Both the position numbers and the translations under genes were made by a program. The notes beneath the pieces were generated by a model, which was not told the DNA's origin, ran no database searches, and was given only the letters and a program-made list of their open reading frames with translations. Of a stretch of DNA of 64,000 bases, positions 53,821 to 62,554 are shown piece by piece. Source of the DNA: JAENVT01 sp963720775 (GTDB lineage: Bacteria > Actinomycetota > Acidimicrobiia > Acidimicrobiales > Ilumatobacteraceae). Each line of letters starts with the position of its first letter. Positions within the stretch are counted from its first letter, which is position 1. The DNA lies in assembly GCA_963720775.1 (NCBI GenBank), contig CAVRGR010000005.1, positions 1 through 64,000 of the forward strand, written 5' to 3'.

Positions 53821-54007
53821 CGAAGCGGACTGTTCAACCCAGCCGGTCGGGGCGCTGCCGGATGCCCGACAGCGGCTCCACGGGCTCGGCACTCATCTCG
53901 TTGGCACCGGCGAGCGCGCGCCCGAGCAAGTCGAGCAGTTGAGTGCGTTCGAGACAGTTGCGCCGAGGTCACGCCCGCATACGTGCCGGCGACGCCAGAA
54001 TGGCTCC

Positions 54008-55801
54008 GTGCTCGGCAAGATCGGTCTCTGGCGTCACGTCGTGGTGGCGTGCGTGGTCCTGGGGATCTCCTTGCTGGCCGCCATCGGCGTGATCGGTCGC
54101 GGCAACCTCCCGGAGCGCTTCGAGTCGAAGGTCGTCACCGTTCAACCCGCCGGCGAGGATGGAGTGCGCATCCGTGAAGTGGTCGACCAAGATTTCGGCA
54201 CCAAGAGTCGGCACGGCTACGAACGGAACATCCCCATCGACTTCGGCGCGCCGATCGACATCGAAGCGAGCTCCCCCGACGCCGATGCGACGATCGACGA
54301 CACACCAGAAGGCTCCGAGGAACGAATCCGGCTCGGCGATCCCAACACCACCTTCACGGGACAGCACCGCTACATCCTGAGCTACACGTTGCCCGACGCC
54401 CGGTTGTCGACCGGTCAGCTCGCACTCGACATCATCGGCGATCCTCGCAAGCCCGAGACCCTCGAGACCGGTCGATTCGAAGTGGACGTCGTCGGCCTCG
54501 AGCTTGCCGACGTGCAGTGCCAGGCCGGTGAGTCAGGAGCAACCGGCGGGTGCACCTTGGCACGCGTCGACGACGTGTATCGCACGGTGATCAGTCCATT
54601 GGAGCCAGGCCAGGGCATCACGATCAGAGGCACCGTGATCGGGCGCCTTCCTGTCGCGCCGGTGACGGATCCACCGCTGCCACCCCGGCGACCCGACCAT
54701 CGCTTGCTGGTCGCGCTGGTGACACTCGCGATCGGCGCGATCGTCGCCGCGGTCACGTACGTCACCACGCGCCGGTCAGGCCGCAACGAAGTGTTTGCGG
54801 GCGGTGCAGCCGACGCGGCGTACGGATCCTTGCCGCTGCCGACGCAAGCCGGTGCGCCACCGGTCGCCGTTCGGATGGTCGCTGACAGCAAGATGGGCGA
54901 GCTGGCCACGATCGAGTTCGTCCCGCCGAAGGGGATCGATCCGTGGCAGGGCTCCGTGTTGCTCAAGGAGAAGATCGATCGCACGACGGTGGCCGCGTGG
55001 ATCTCCGGTCTCGTGGCGAAGGACGCCATCACGTTGACGAAGGACGGCGACGATGTCGTGCTGGCACGCGGGCCGCGCATCGGCCAGCTCGACAGCAACA
55101 CCCAGACGTTGGTCAACCAGATGCTCGACTACAAGGACGAACTGACCCTGGGCAGTTACAACGCAAACTTCGGCAAGGCGTGGGCCCAGGTGCAGACCTT
55201 GGAGCGCGATGCAATCGCCGCATCGGGATGGTGGAAGCGGCTCCCGCCCGGAGCCGCCGGCAGTGGCTGCAGCGCCTCGACCTGGCTGGTGACGATCTTC
55301 GTCCTGTTCGCCTTCTTCGGGGGTGGGTCGTTGGTCGCGGCACTGTTCGGTGCCTTTCGCGGCACGATCCCCGCGTTGCTGTTCGCCGTGCTCGTCCCGG
55401 CGATCACCGCCCATTTCGTCTACCGGCTCATGGCACCGGCACGCAGTGCCACCGGCTCGGCGCTCACCTTGCGAGCGGAGTCGTTCAGGCGATTCCTCGC
55501 GGCGAGTGAGGGTCAACACGTCGACTGGGCATGGAAGCAGGGCCTTCTTCGTGAGTACAGCGCGTGGGCCGTTGCACTGGGGGCTGCCGACGCGTGGAGC
55601 AAGGCGCTGGCCCACAGCAACGTGCCCGCGCCGGAGATGAACGTGGCCAACCCGTTGTGGCTGTACACGATGGGCCCGTCGTTCGACACAACCCGCAGCG
55701 TCCCGGCACCTGCCGGCGGCTCGGGTGGCAGCTCGTTCGGCGGTGGGTTCTCCGGTGGTGTCGGTGGTGGCGGTGGAGGCGGCAGCTCCGGTTCCTGGTG
55801 A
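54008..55801 (+). CDS. DUF2207-type membrane protein with glycine-rich tail
   Basis: This encodes about 597 residues from GTG 54008. A first membrane helix (about 10-28) leads to an extracytoplasmic beta-rich DUF2207 domain (about 40-225; YERNIPIDFGAPI, LSYTLPDARLS). A second helix (about 240-262), a soluble winged-helix-like region, and two further helices (about 425-470) follow. The C-terminus is a Gly/Ser tail (FGGGFSGGVGGGG-like). The domain order matches bacterial DUF2207 proteins of unknown function linked to the envelope. CAGAAT followed by six bases precedes the GTG; an earlier ATG (53939) gives a poorly matching N-terminus. Confidence 0.8.
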   Translation: MLGKIGLWRHVVVACVVLGISLLAAIGVIGRGNLPERFESKVVTVQPAGEDGVRIREVVDQDFGTKSRHGYERNIPIDFGAPIDIEASSPDADATIDDTPEGSEERIRLGDPNTTFTGQHRYILSYTLPDARLSTGQLALDIIGDPRKPETLETGRFEVDVVGLELADVQCQAGESGATGGCTLARVDDVYRTVISPLEPGQGITIRGTVIGRLPVAPVTDPPLPPRRPDHRLLVALVTLAIGAIVAAVTYVTTRRSGRNEVFAGGAADAAYGSLPLPTQAGAPPVAVRMVADSKMGELATIEFVPPKGIDPWQGSVLLKEKIDRTTVAAWISGLVAKDAITLTKDGDDVVLARGPRIGQLDSNTQTLVNQMLDYKDELTLGSYNANFGKAWAQVQTLERDAIAASGWWKRLPPGAAGSGCSASTWLVTIFVLFAFFGGGSLVAALFGAFRGTIPALLFAVLVPAITAHFVYRLMAPARSATGSALTLRAESFRRFLAASEGQHVDWAWKQGLLREYSAWAVALGAADAWSKALAHSNVPAPEMNVANPLWLYTMGPSFDTTRSVPAPAGGSGGSSFGGGFSGGVGGGGGGGSSGSW

Positions 55802-55804
55802 CCC

Positions 55805-56824
55805 TCACATGGGGTAGGCGCTGCGTGCTGCGACAGCAGCCCCGCGTGCCCCGGCCATGTCGAGATGGGGAACCAACGAGAACTCGGCGACATCGAGTTG
55901 CTCTGCTCGCAGATGGGTGCTGGCGCGAACCACCGACAGGTACCAATCGCGGAACTCCGGAGCGGCCTCGACGACCCCGCCTCCAACGAAGTACGTGTTG
56001 GGGTCGGTGAAGTTGGCGGCGATCGTGAACAGATGGCCGATGGCGATTGCCTGCTGCTCGAAGACCTTGCGGGCCATCTCATCACCGCGCTCACCGAAGG
56101 AGCGCAGTTCCTTTGCGGCGGCATCGAGAGGGGCTGTGGCCAACTCGTGGTCGGGGTAGCGCGACAACCAATAGGGCAACAGGTTGTTGCGGATGCCGGT
56201 GAGCGACGCAAAGCTCTCGACATCGCCGACAAAGCCGCAGTTGCACTTCGGCGTCGGTTGACCATCGGCGAGCAGTCCATCCATCGGGATGTGCACATGG
56301 CCGAGCTCACCGGCCATTCCCGCCGCACCACGAACGACGATGCCCGACTCGATCACCCCGCCGCCCAAACCGGTGCCGACGATCGCCGACACCGAGGATC
56401 GACGAATCGCGTCGTGCCCGTGATACGCGTAGTGCGCGTACAACGCGGCCGCATTTCCATCGTTGCTGTACACCACGGGAATGCCGAGGCTGGCTTCGAG
56501 CGCGCCGCGGATGTCGAAACCCCACCACTCGGGCAGGGCGAAGTTGGTTGCACCTTTGGACGAGATCACTCCGTCGGCCGAAGCGGGCCCGGGCGTGTCG
56601 AGGCCGACCACGCGTACGTCGGAACGATCGATGCCGGTGATCTGCAACCCGTGTTCGAAGGCCTCGGCCAGTGCCACGAGAGCAGCTGCTGTGCCCTCGG
56701 TGACTCTGCTGGGCACCTCGACCATGCGATCGATCAAGAACTCCCCTGCGTTGTCGAGCACCGTGACGTTGTTCTTCGTCCCGCCGTTGTCGATGCCGAC
56801 GATCACAGAACCCGATTCGCGCAT
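55805..56824 (-). CDS. ROK-family sugar kinase or kinase-like protein
   Basis: This encodes 339 residues; ATG 56824 has a GGAGG site. The phosphate loop GIDNGGTKNNV, the adenosine-side AIVGTGLGGGVI and GELGHVHIP match ROK kinases (glucokinase, N-acetylglucosamine or mannose kinase). The ROK zinc motif is usually CxCGxxGCxE; here it is CNCGFVGDVE, so one cysteine is aspartate. The catalytic aspartate lies in YSNDGNAAA. No DNA-binding domain is present, so it is not a NagC/XylR-type repressor. Sugar phosphorylation with ATP is likely, the substrate unknown. Confidence 0.8.
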   Translation of the reverse strand: MRESGSVIVGIDNGGTKNNVTVLDNAGEFLIDRMVEVPSRVTEGTAAALVALAEAFEHGLQITGIDRSDVRVVGLDTPGPASADGVISSKGATNFALPEWWGFDIRGALEASLGIPVVYSNDGNAAALYAHYAYHGHDAIRRSSVSAIVGTGLGGGVIESGIVVRGAAGMAGELGHVHIPMDGLLADGQPTPKCNCGFVGDVESFASLTGIRNNLLPYWLSRYPDHELATAPLDAAAKELRSFGERGDEMARKVFEQQAIAIGHLFTIAANFTDPNTYFVGGGVVEAAPEFRDWYLSVVRASTHLRAEQLDVAEFSLVPHLDMAGARGAAVAARSAYPM

Positions 56825-56902
56825 GTTCCTCCGTTCGTGTGGGAATGATAGACACCGACGGATTCTGGAGGTTCGGTGCGATGACACGCTCGAGAGGTGA
56901 AC

Positions 56903-56923
56903 ATGGCAAGGTCTCGTAGATGA
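56903..56923 (+). CDS. possible six-codon leader peptide before the ABC exporter
   Basis: ATG 56903 follows AGAGGTGAAC, a plausible ribosome site, and encodes MARSRR before a TGA that overlaps the ABC gene start as ATGA. The main gene has no ribosome site of its own, so translation could be coupled through this leader. Chance occurrence cannot be excluded. Confidence 0.3.
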   Translation: MARSRR

Positions 56924-58740
56924 TCGATCGGTTGCGTGGTCGTCAGGAGTGGCAGTTCTTCCGTGCCCTGCGGCGCGCCGCTCCGGCCTACGCCGTGGGC
57001 TGGTGGGTGCTGATCGTGATGCGCGGCATGCTGCCGGCGGTCACGTCGGTTGCGTTCGGTTGGCTGGTCAGCGCGATCACGCGTCACACGTCGATGACCG
57101 GACCGCTGATGATGGTGGGTGTGTCGTTCAGCCTGGTGCTCATCTCCCAACCTCTGCACCAGGTGGTCTCTGCCAACCTCGGCGGGCGAATGGCAGCGCA
57201 CCTCTACGACCGCCTGATCTCGGTCTGTGTCGCCCCTGCAGGAATTGCCCACCTCGAGCGTGCCGAGCTCACCACCGATCTCACCATGGCGCGCGACTTC
57301 GACCTTGGAATGATGGGTCCGCCACTCGACATCTCGATGGACTTCATCTCCGGCGGTCTCGTCGACCTCGTCGTCGGTGTCAGTGCCGCAATCCTCCTGG
57401 CCGCGTTTCACTGGTGGGCTGCACTGCTGCTGATGCTCGCCTGGCTGTCGACCCATTGGCTGCTGCGCGAAAGCGGTGTGTGGAAGGACCGCAACACCGA
57501 CGAGGTGCGCAAGGCGCAACGCCATGCGGAGTACTCGTATCGGCTGGCCGTCGACGCCGCCCCCGCCAAGGAGTTGCGCTTCTTCGGGTTGGCCGGTTGG
57601 ATCACCGACCGCTTCGTCTCCACGAGACGCCGCCTCTACGACCTGCAGTACCAGGCGACGCGGCTGCGCGAGAAGTCGGTGCTGTCGTGCCTGGCGATCG
57701 TCCTCGCCGCCAACGTCGTGGTCTTCTGGTTGATGGCCGACGGCGCCGCGAACTCGACCATCACGACCGCCCGGGTTGTCGTGTTCGTGCAGGCAGCCAT
57801 CGGCGTTTCCTCGATCGCTTTCGGTGGGTTGAACTGGGCGATGGACGGTGCCGCTGCGCCCGTTGCAGCGTTGGCCCGTGTCGAGGCGGCAGTCGACGCC
57901 GGCACGCTGGCCGAGGGGACGGTGCCTCCACCGCCGGGGCCGAAGGAGATCCGGTTCTGCGACGTGTCGTTCTCCTATGGAGACGGTGGTCGTCCTGTGC
58001 TCGACGGCTTCGACCTCACGATTCCGGCGGGAACTTCGATGGCCATCGTCGGCCAGAACGGCGCCGGCAAGACCACGCTGGCCAAGTTGTTGTGCCGGTT
58101 GTACGACACGACGTCGGGCTCGATCGAGATCGATGGGCTACCGATCGACTCGTTGGAGCTCGCAGCGTGGCGCGCGACCGTTGCCGCCGTGTTCCAGGAC
58201 TTCATTCACTTCGAGCTGCCGTTGCGCAACAACGTTGCCCCAACGGGTGCACCCGACGAGGTCATCCGCTCAGCACTTGCCGAGGCCGGAGGTTCGGATC
58301 TGGCCGACGGCAATCTCGACACCGTCCTCTCCAAGGCCTACCCGGGTGGCACCGATCTCTCGGGTGGGCAATGGCAACGTGTCGCCCTCGCCCGAGCCTT
58401 GTGTGCGGTGCAGCAGGGTGCCGGCGTGGTGCTGCTCGACGAACCGACGGCGCAGCTCGACGTGCGCGGCGAGGCCGAGATCTTCGAGCGAGTGCTCGAG
58501 GCGACCCGGGAATGCACCACGATCCTCATCTCGCATCGATTCTCGACGGTGCGGTTGGCCGATCGGATCTGTGTGATCGAAGACGGCAAGGCAGTCGAGA
58601 TCGGCAGTCACGACGAGCTGATGACGCTGGGCGGGCGGTATCGCACGATGTTCGATCTGCAGGCCTCACGCTTCACCGATCACGACGAACCCGAGTACGA
58701 CGAGCACGGCGAGGAGGTGAAGTATGAGACACTCCGGTGA
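56920..58740 (+). CDS. ABC exporter half-transporter (membrane plus ATPase), first of a pair
   Basis: This encodes 606 residues. Six membrane helices (about 20-310) precede an ATPase domain with Walker A GQNGAGKTT, Q-loop VFQDF, signature LSGGQWQRVALARAL, Walker B VVLLDEPTAQLD and H-loop ISHRFSTVR. The canonical signature here pairs with the degenerate one in the partner encoded next (17-base overlap), pointing to a heterodimeric exporter with one consensus ATP site. The LSGGQWQ form is common among peptide/lantibiotic-type exporters. The cargo is unknown and no precursor peptide gene was found. Confidence 0.9.
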   Translation: MIDRLRGRQEWQFFRALRRAAPAYAVGWWVLIVMRGMLPAVTSVAFGWLVSAITRHTSMTGPLMMVGVSFSLVLISQPLHQVVSANLGGRMAAHLYDRLISVCVAPAGIAHLERAELTTDLTMARDFDLGMMGPPLDISMDFISGGLVDLVVGVSAAILLAAFHWWAALLLMLAWLSTHWLLRESGVWKDRNTDEVRKAQRHAEYSYRLAVDAAPAKELRFFGLAGWITDRFVSTRRRLYDLQYQATRLREKSVLSCLAIVLAANVVVFWLMADGAANSTITTARVVVFVQAAIGVSSIAFGGLNWAMDGAAAPVAALARVEAAVDAGTLAEGTVPPPPGPKEIRFCDVSFSYGDGGRPVLDGFDLTIPAGTSMAIVGQNGAGKTTLAKLLCRLYDTTSGSIEIDGLPIDSLELAAWRATVAAVFQDFIHFELPLRNNVAPTGAPDEVIRSALAEAGGSDLADGNLDTVLSKAYPGGTDLSGGQWQRVALARALCAVQQGAGVVLLDEPTAQLDVRGEAEIFERVLEATRECTTILISHRFSTVRLADRICVIEDGKAVEIGSHDELMTLGGRYRTMFDLQASRFTDHDEPEYDEHGEEVKYETLR

Positions 58741-60523
58741 TCGGCGGGACCTGCCTCCCGCCATGCGTTCGTTGTGGCGCACCTTCAGCCTCGGTTACCG
58801 GGCCGAGCCACGTTTGCTGGGATTGTCCCTCGGCCTTGCGTTGCTGATGATGCTGCCCGACGCATTGCTTGCGTTGTGGCTCAAGTTCCTGGTCGACGGT
58901 GTGTTTCACGGCCACGGCGGTGAGGTGATCACCGCCGGCATCGCGCTCGCCGTCTCTGTCACCGCGACGTGGTACCTGTCGTTGCTCTCGCAACGTGTGC
59001 AACGCCGCTTTCGAGATCGCGTGGCGATCGCCCTCGAGTCGCACGTGGCCCACTTGCAGGCCTCGGTGCCCACCATCGAGCACCACGAGCGGCCGGAGTA
59101 CCTCGATCGGCTGGCAATGCTGCGCGATCAGGTCTTCGCCCTCGACCACATGTTCATGTCGCTGTTCTCCACACTCGGCTGGCTGTTTCGCCTGGCGATC
59201 ACAGCGATCCTGCTGGCGTCGATCCATCCACTGCTGGTCCTGCTGATGTTGTTCGCGCTCCCGGCGTTCTGGACGTCGACGTGGCGGCCCGCCGTGGAGC
59301 GGCGCGTGGAAGAGTCCGTCATCGCCAACACGCGATTGGCGCGTCACCTCTTCGTTCTCGGCACCACTGCACCGCCGGCGAAGGAGGTGCGCGTCACCAA
59401 CACCGGCGATTGGCTGGTCGCCGAGCGTCGCGCCGCTTGGGAACGGTGGTACGCCCCGGTTTCCAGGGTCCGCTGGAAGACCGCCGCTTGGCACACGGCA
59501 GCGTGGGCGATGTTTGCCGGGGCGTACGTCGCCGCCGTCGTGTATGTGGCCACGGGGCTCGACCGCGGCGTTGGAGACGTCGTGCTCGTGCTCGCGGCTG
59601 GTACCCGGCTGGCCCGGTACGTCGGCGCGACGGCGGGCGAGTTGGGTTTCCTCCGCGGTTTCTGGCTCGATTCGTCGCGCCGCCTGACCTGGTTGGAGGA
59701 CTATGCCGCGGGCATCGACTTGTCGGCCTCGGCGACTGCTCCGACCCGTCTGACCGATGGCATCACGCTCGACCATCTGTCGTTCCAGTATCCAGGCACC
59801 GATCGCTTGGTGCTCGACGACATCACGCTGCGTCTGCCGGCGGGTTGCGTGGTCGCCGTAGTGGGTGAGAACGGTGCCGGCAAGTCGACGCTCGTCAAGC
59901 TGCTGGCGCGCATGTACTCGCCGACCTCCGGACGCATCACGGTCGACGGCGTCGACCTCGCCCACATCGCCACCGACGACTGGAGACAGCGCCTTGCGGG
60001 GGCGTTCCAGGACTTCTATCGGTTCGAGTTGCATGCGCAGCAAACCGTGGGTGTCGGTGACCTGCCGCGCGTCGAGGATCGTCCAGCGACGCAGAGCGCC
60101 GTGGATCGCGCCGGCGCTCACGATGTGATCGATCGCCTCGCCTACGGGTTGGAAACGCAGCTCGGCCCGTCGTGGGACCACGGTGCCGAAGTCAGCTTCG
60201 GTCAGTGGCAGAAGCTGGCGCTGGCCCGCGGTTTCATGCGCGACGCCCCGCTGCTGTTGATCCTCGACGAGCCCACCGCTGCCCTCGACGCGGAAACCGA
60301 GCACGCCTTGTTCGAGCGGTTCGCCGAGGCGGCCCGGGCGCACGTCGACACGGGCCGTGTCACGGTGCTCGTCTCGCATCGCTTCTCGACCGTGCGCATG
60401 GCAGACCTGATCGTGGTGATGGACGGAGCGCACATCGTCGAGTGCGGTAGTCACGAGGCGCTGATGGCGCGCAACGGTCAGTACGCCGAACTGTTCCGCA
60501 TTCAGGCAGCCGCCTACTCCTGA
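58724..60523 (+). CDS. ABC exporter half-transporter, second of a pair with non-consensus signature
   Basis: This encodes 599 residues with the same layout as its neighbour. ATPase motifs are Walker A GENGAGKST, Q-loop AFQDF, signature SFGQWQKLALARGF, Walker B LLILDEPTAALD and H-loop VSHRFSTVR. The signature lacks the usual LSGG, so one of the two composite ATP sites is weakened. The gene overlaps the first subunit by 17 bases and ends 13 bases from the convergent metalloprotease gene. Confidence 0.9.
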   Translation: MRHSGDRRDLPPAMRSLWRTFSLGYRAEPRLLGLSLGLALLMMLPDALLALWLKFLVDGVFHGHGGEVITAGIALAVSVTATWYLSLLSQRVQRRFRDRVAIALESHVAHLQASVPTIEHHERPEYLDRLAMLRDQVFALDHMFMSLFSTLGWLFRLAITAILLASIHPLLVLLMLFALPAFWTSTWRPAVERRVEESVIANTRLARHLFVLGTTAPPAKEVRVTNTGDWLVAERRAAWERWYAPVSRVRWKTAAWHTAAWAMFAGAYVAAVVYVATGLDRGVGDVVLVLAAGTRLARYVGATAGELGFLRGFWLDSSRRLTWLEDYAAGIDLSASATAPTRLTDGITLDHLSFQYPGTDRLVLDDITLRLPAGCVVAVVGENGAGKSTLVKLLARMYSPTSGRITVDGVDLAHIATDDWRQRLAGAFQDFYRFELHAQQTVGVGDLPRVEDRPATQSAVDRAGAHDVIDRLAYGLETQLGPSWDHGAEVSFGQWQKLALARGFMRDAPLLLILDEPTAALDAETEHALFERFAEAARAHVDTGRVTVLVSHRFSTVRMADLIVVMDGAHIVECGSHEALMARNGQYAELFRIQAAAYS

Positions 60524-60536
60524 ACGCCGTCGACTG

Positions 60537-62435
60537 CTACCCGGTGCATCCTTGAGCAGAACCAACGTGCCAGAGGCCGGTCAGGTCGCCGGCGCCGTAG
60601 CTGACGGGTCCACCGGGCGAGGCCGTCGCGTTCATGATCTGTGTCGGGTCGCTGACGTGACCGAGACCAACCGCATGGCCGAGCTCGTGGAGCAGCACCG
60701 GGCCGGCACCCGTGCTCGACCAGTCGGGCTGCGCGGCGACGTCGCCCATGTCGATCACGACAGCTGCCTTGACGATGACCGATGAGTACGAGATGTTGGT
60801 TCTGCCGACGATCGTTCCGGGAACGAGGTCGGTGTGCGCAGCATCCGACAGCGCGATCACGATGTCGCCGTTGACGGTTGCGTCCTGCGTGGGGTTGGCT
60901 GCGGTCGGGGTGAACGTGGTGTCTCCCGCGGGCACGAAGGTGAGGCCGGTTGCTGTTGACAATCGGCTTATGGCCTCGGTGATCACGGATCTCTCGCTCG
61001 GGTTGTACCCGCCGAGGTTGACGAGGTACCGGATCGGCTGGCACGGGTTCCACCGCAGCGGATTGCCTTGCACGATCGACGAGAACGAATAAGGCTGAGC
61101 GGTCGGCGGGCCGTTCTGCGTGCTGAGCGGAACGGGCGGCGGCAACACCGTGGGCAGTTCGGTTCCTGTGTACCAACCGGCGATGTCAGCAATCATGTGC
61201 GCGCCCGACTGAGTGTAGAAGCTGAAGCCTGCGGTGCTCACCGGGGCGATGACGTGGTTGGCGATCGTCTGACCGGGGTGAGTCGCGTTGAGGCTCGATG
61301 CCGTCGGTCGGTACGTGCGAGCCGGCCAGATCGAGAAGTAGCCAGGCCCGGCGGCCTCGGTGATCGTGGCGTTGATCACGACGGCTCCCACGCCACTGGC
61401 TGGGAGTCCGGCGCGGTTGGCAACGGGGACCTCCGCCGTGCCGTTCGGGCCGGGAACACCGGCGAGCGGTGGTTGACGGCTGTCCAACAAACGCGTCGGC
61501 GTGACCGGTACGAACAAGCCGGCGTCCGATGAGGCTGCGCTCGCCCCGGTGAACCAGCCGACGAGGTCGATGACGACATGGCCACCCGACTGCGCGTAGA
61601 CCGTGGTCTTGCCTCCGCTGAGCCGGGCCAGCACCTGGTTGGCGATCGTCATCCCGGCGCCGTCGACGTTGATGTTGCTCGCGGTCGGCCGCGCCGACCC
61701 GGTTGGGTAGATCGTCCAGTACCCACTCGCCGTGCTCTCGGTGACGGTCACCTTCAGCGCCGCGGCAGCAGCGTCGGCGGGAAGCCCGGCGAGGCCGGCG
61801 ACGTTCACGGTGATGGCCTGGTTGGGCGCGAGCGGGCCCTGTTGGATCGAATTCGACTCGCGTGTGTCGAGCAACCGAGTGGGGGTGAGCGGAACGAATC
61901 GGCCGGCCTGGGCAGCCGTCGCGGGAACGTAGTAACCCTGCACATCGGCCACCAGGTCGGTCGACATCTGTGTGTACACATCGACGGACCCACCGGCACC
62001 GATCGGCACGGTCACCAGGTTGGCGATCGTCTGCCCGGCCCCGTCGACGTTGATCGACGAGGCGACCGGTCGTGTTACACCGCTCGGGTAAACCGTCACA
62101 TACCCGCCATCGGCTGAGCCGGCGATCGTCATGTTCAACACCACTGCGCTCGAACCCGTCGGAACGTTGGGTAATGCCAGCGTGAAGGCCTCGCCGGGCT
62201 TGGTTCGCCGAGCAAAGCCCTGGGCGGCGCGCGTGTCGAGGATCCTGTAGGGGCTCACCGGAACGTAGGCCGATGTTGCGGCCGGAGCAGCCTCCATGAC
62301 CGCCAGTGGCGAAGAGATCTGCAGCTCGGACACGCCGTCTTTCGACGGCGACAGCGTCGTCGCGCCCACGCTGAGTGACAGCGCGGCTGTGATGGCTACG
62401 GATAGGACCAGGTGGCGGGCAGGAAGTCTCATCAT
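60537..62435 (-). CDS. secreted metzincin-type metalloprotease with three N-terminal repeat modules
   Basis: This encodes 632 residues with an N-terminal signal peptide (about 1-26). Three modules of about 115 residues (57-170, 180-297, 307-424) each open with a P-x-R-x-LDTR/LDSR motif, contain a NVDGAGxTIAN-like block (weaker in the third) and close with GYYV, GWFTG or GWYTG. After a proline-rich linker comes a protease domain (about 450-632) with zinc motif HELGHAVGLGH (H583, E584, H587, H593) and the Met-turn IMN, as in matrixin-like metzincins. The modules recur in secreted proteins of related actinobacteria and are probably binding domains. A clear promoter lies upstream. Targets are unknown. 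Confidence 0.85.
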   Translation of the reverse strand: MMRLPARHLVLSVAITAALSLSVGATTLSPSKDGVSELQISSPLAVMEAAPAATSAYVPVSPYRILDTRAAQGFARRTKPGEAFTLALPNVPTGSSAVVLNMTIAGSADGGYVTVYPSGVTRPVASSINVDGAGQTIANLVTVPIGAGGSVDVYTQMSTDLVADVQGYYVPATAAQAGRFVPLTPTRLLDTRESNSIQQGPLAPNQAITVNVAGLAGLPADAAAAALKVTVTESTASGYWTIYPTGSARPTASNINVDGAGMTIANQVLARLSGGKTTVYAQSGGHVVIDLVGWFTGASAASSDAGLFVPVTPTRLLDSRQPPLAGVPGPNGTAEVPVANRAGLPASGVGAVVINATITEAAGPGYFSIWPARTYRPTASSLNATHPGQTIANHVIAPVSTAGFSFYTQSGAHMIADIAGWYTGTELPTVLPPPVPLSTQNGPPTAQPYSFSSIVQGNPLRWNPCQPIRYLVNLGGYNPSERSVITEAISRLSTATGLTFVPAGDTTFTPTAANPTQDATVNGDIVIALSDAAHTDLVPGTIVGRTNISYSSVIVKAAVVIDMGDVAAQPDWSSTGAGPVLLHELGHAVGLGHVSDPTQIMNATASPGGPVSYGAGDLTGLWHVGSAQGCTG

Positions 62436-62463
62436 TCTGAAGTCGTCCCTTTCGCCCGACGAG

Positions 62464-62492
62464 ACTGTAACCCATCATCCGGAGTATGTCGA
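62464..62492 (-). promoter_or_regulatory. sigma-70-type promoter of the metalloprotease gene
   Basis: On the minus strand TCGACA (62487-62492) and TACAGT (62464-62469) are spaced by 17 bases, leaving a leader of about 25 bases with AAGGGA before the ATG. Confidence 0.5.
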
Positions 62493-62554
62493 TACCGTTA
62501 AGGAATCTTGACGAAAACTCAGGGATCGGCCCTCAACGGCAACATTGTCGACGG

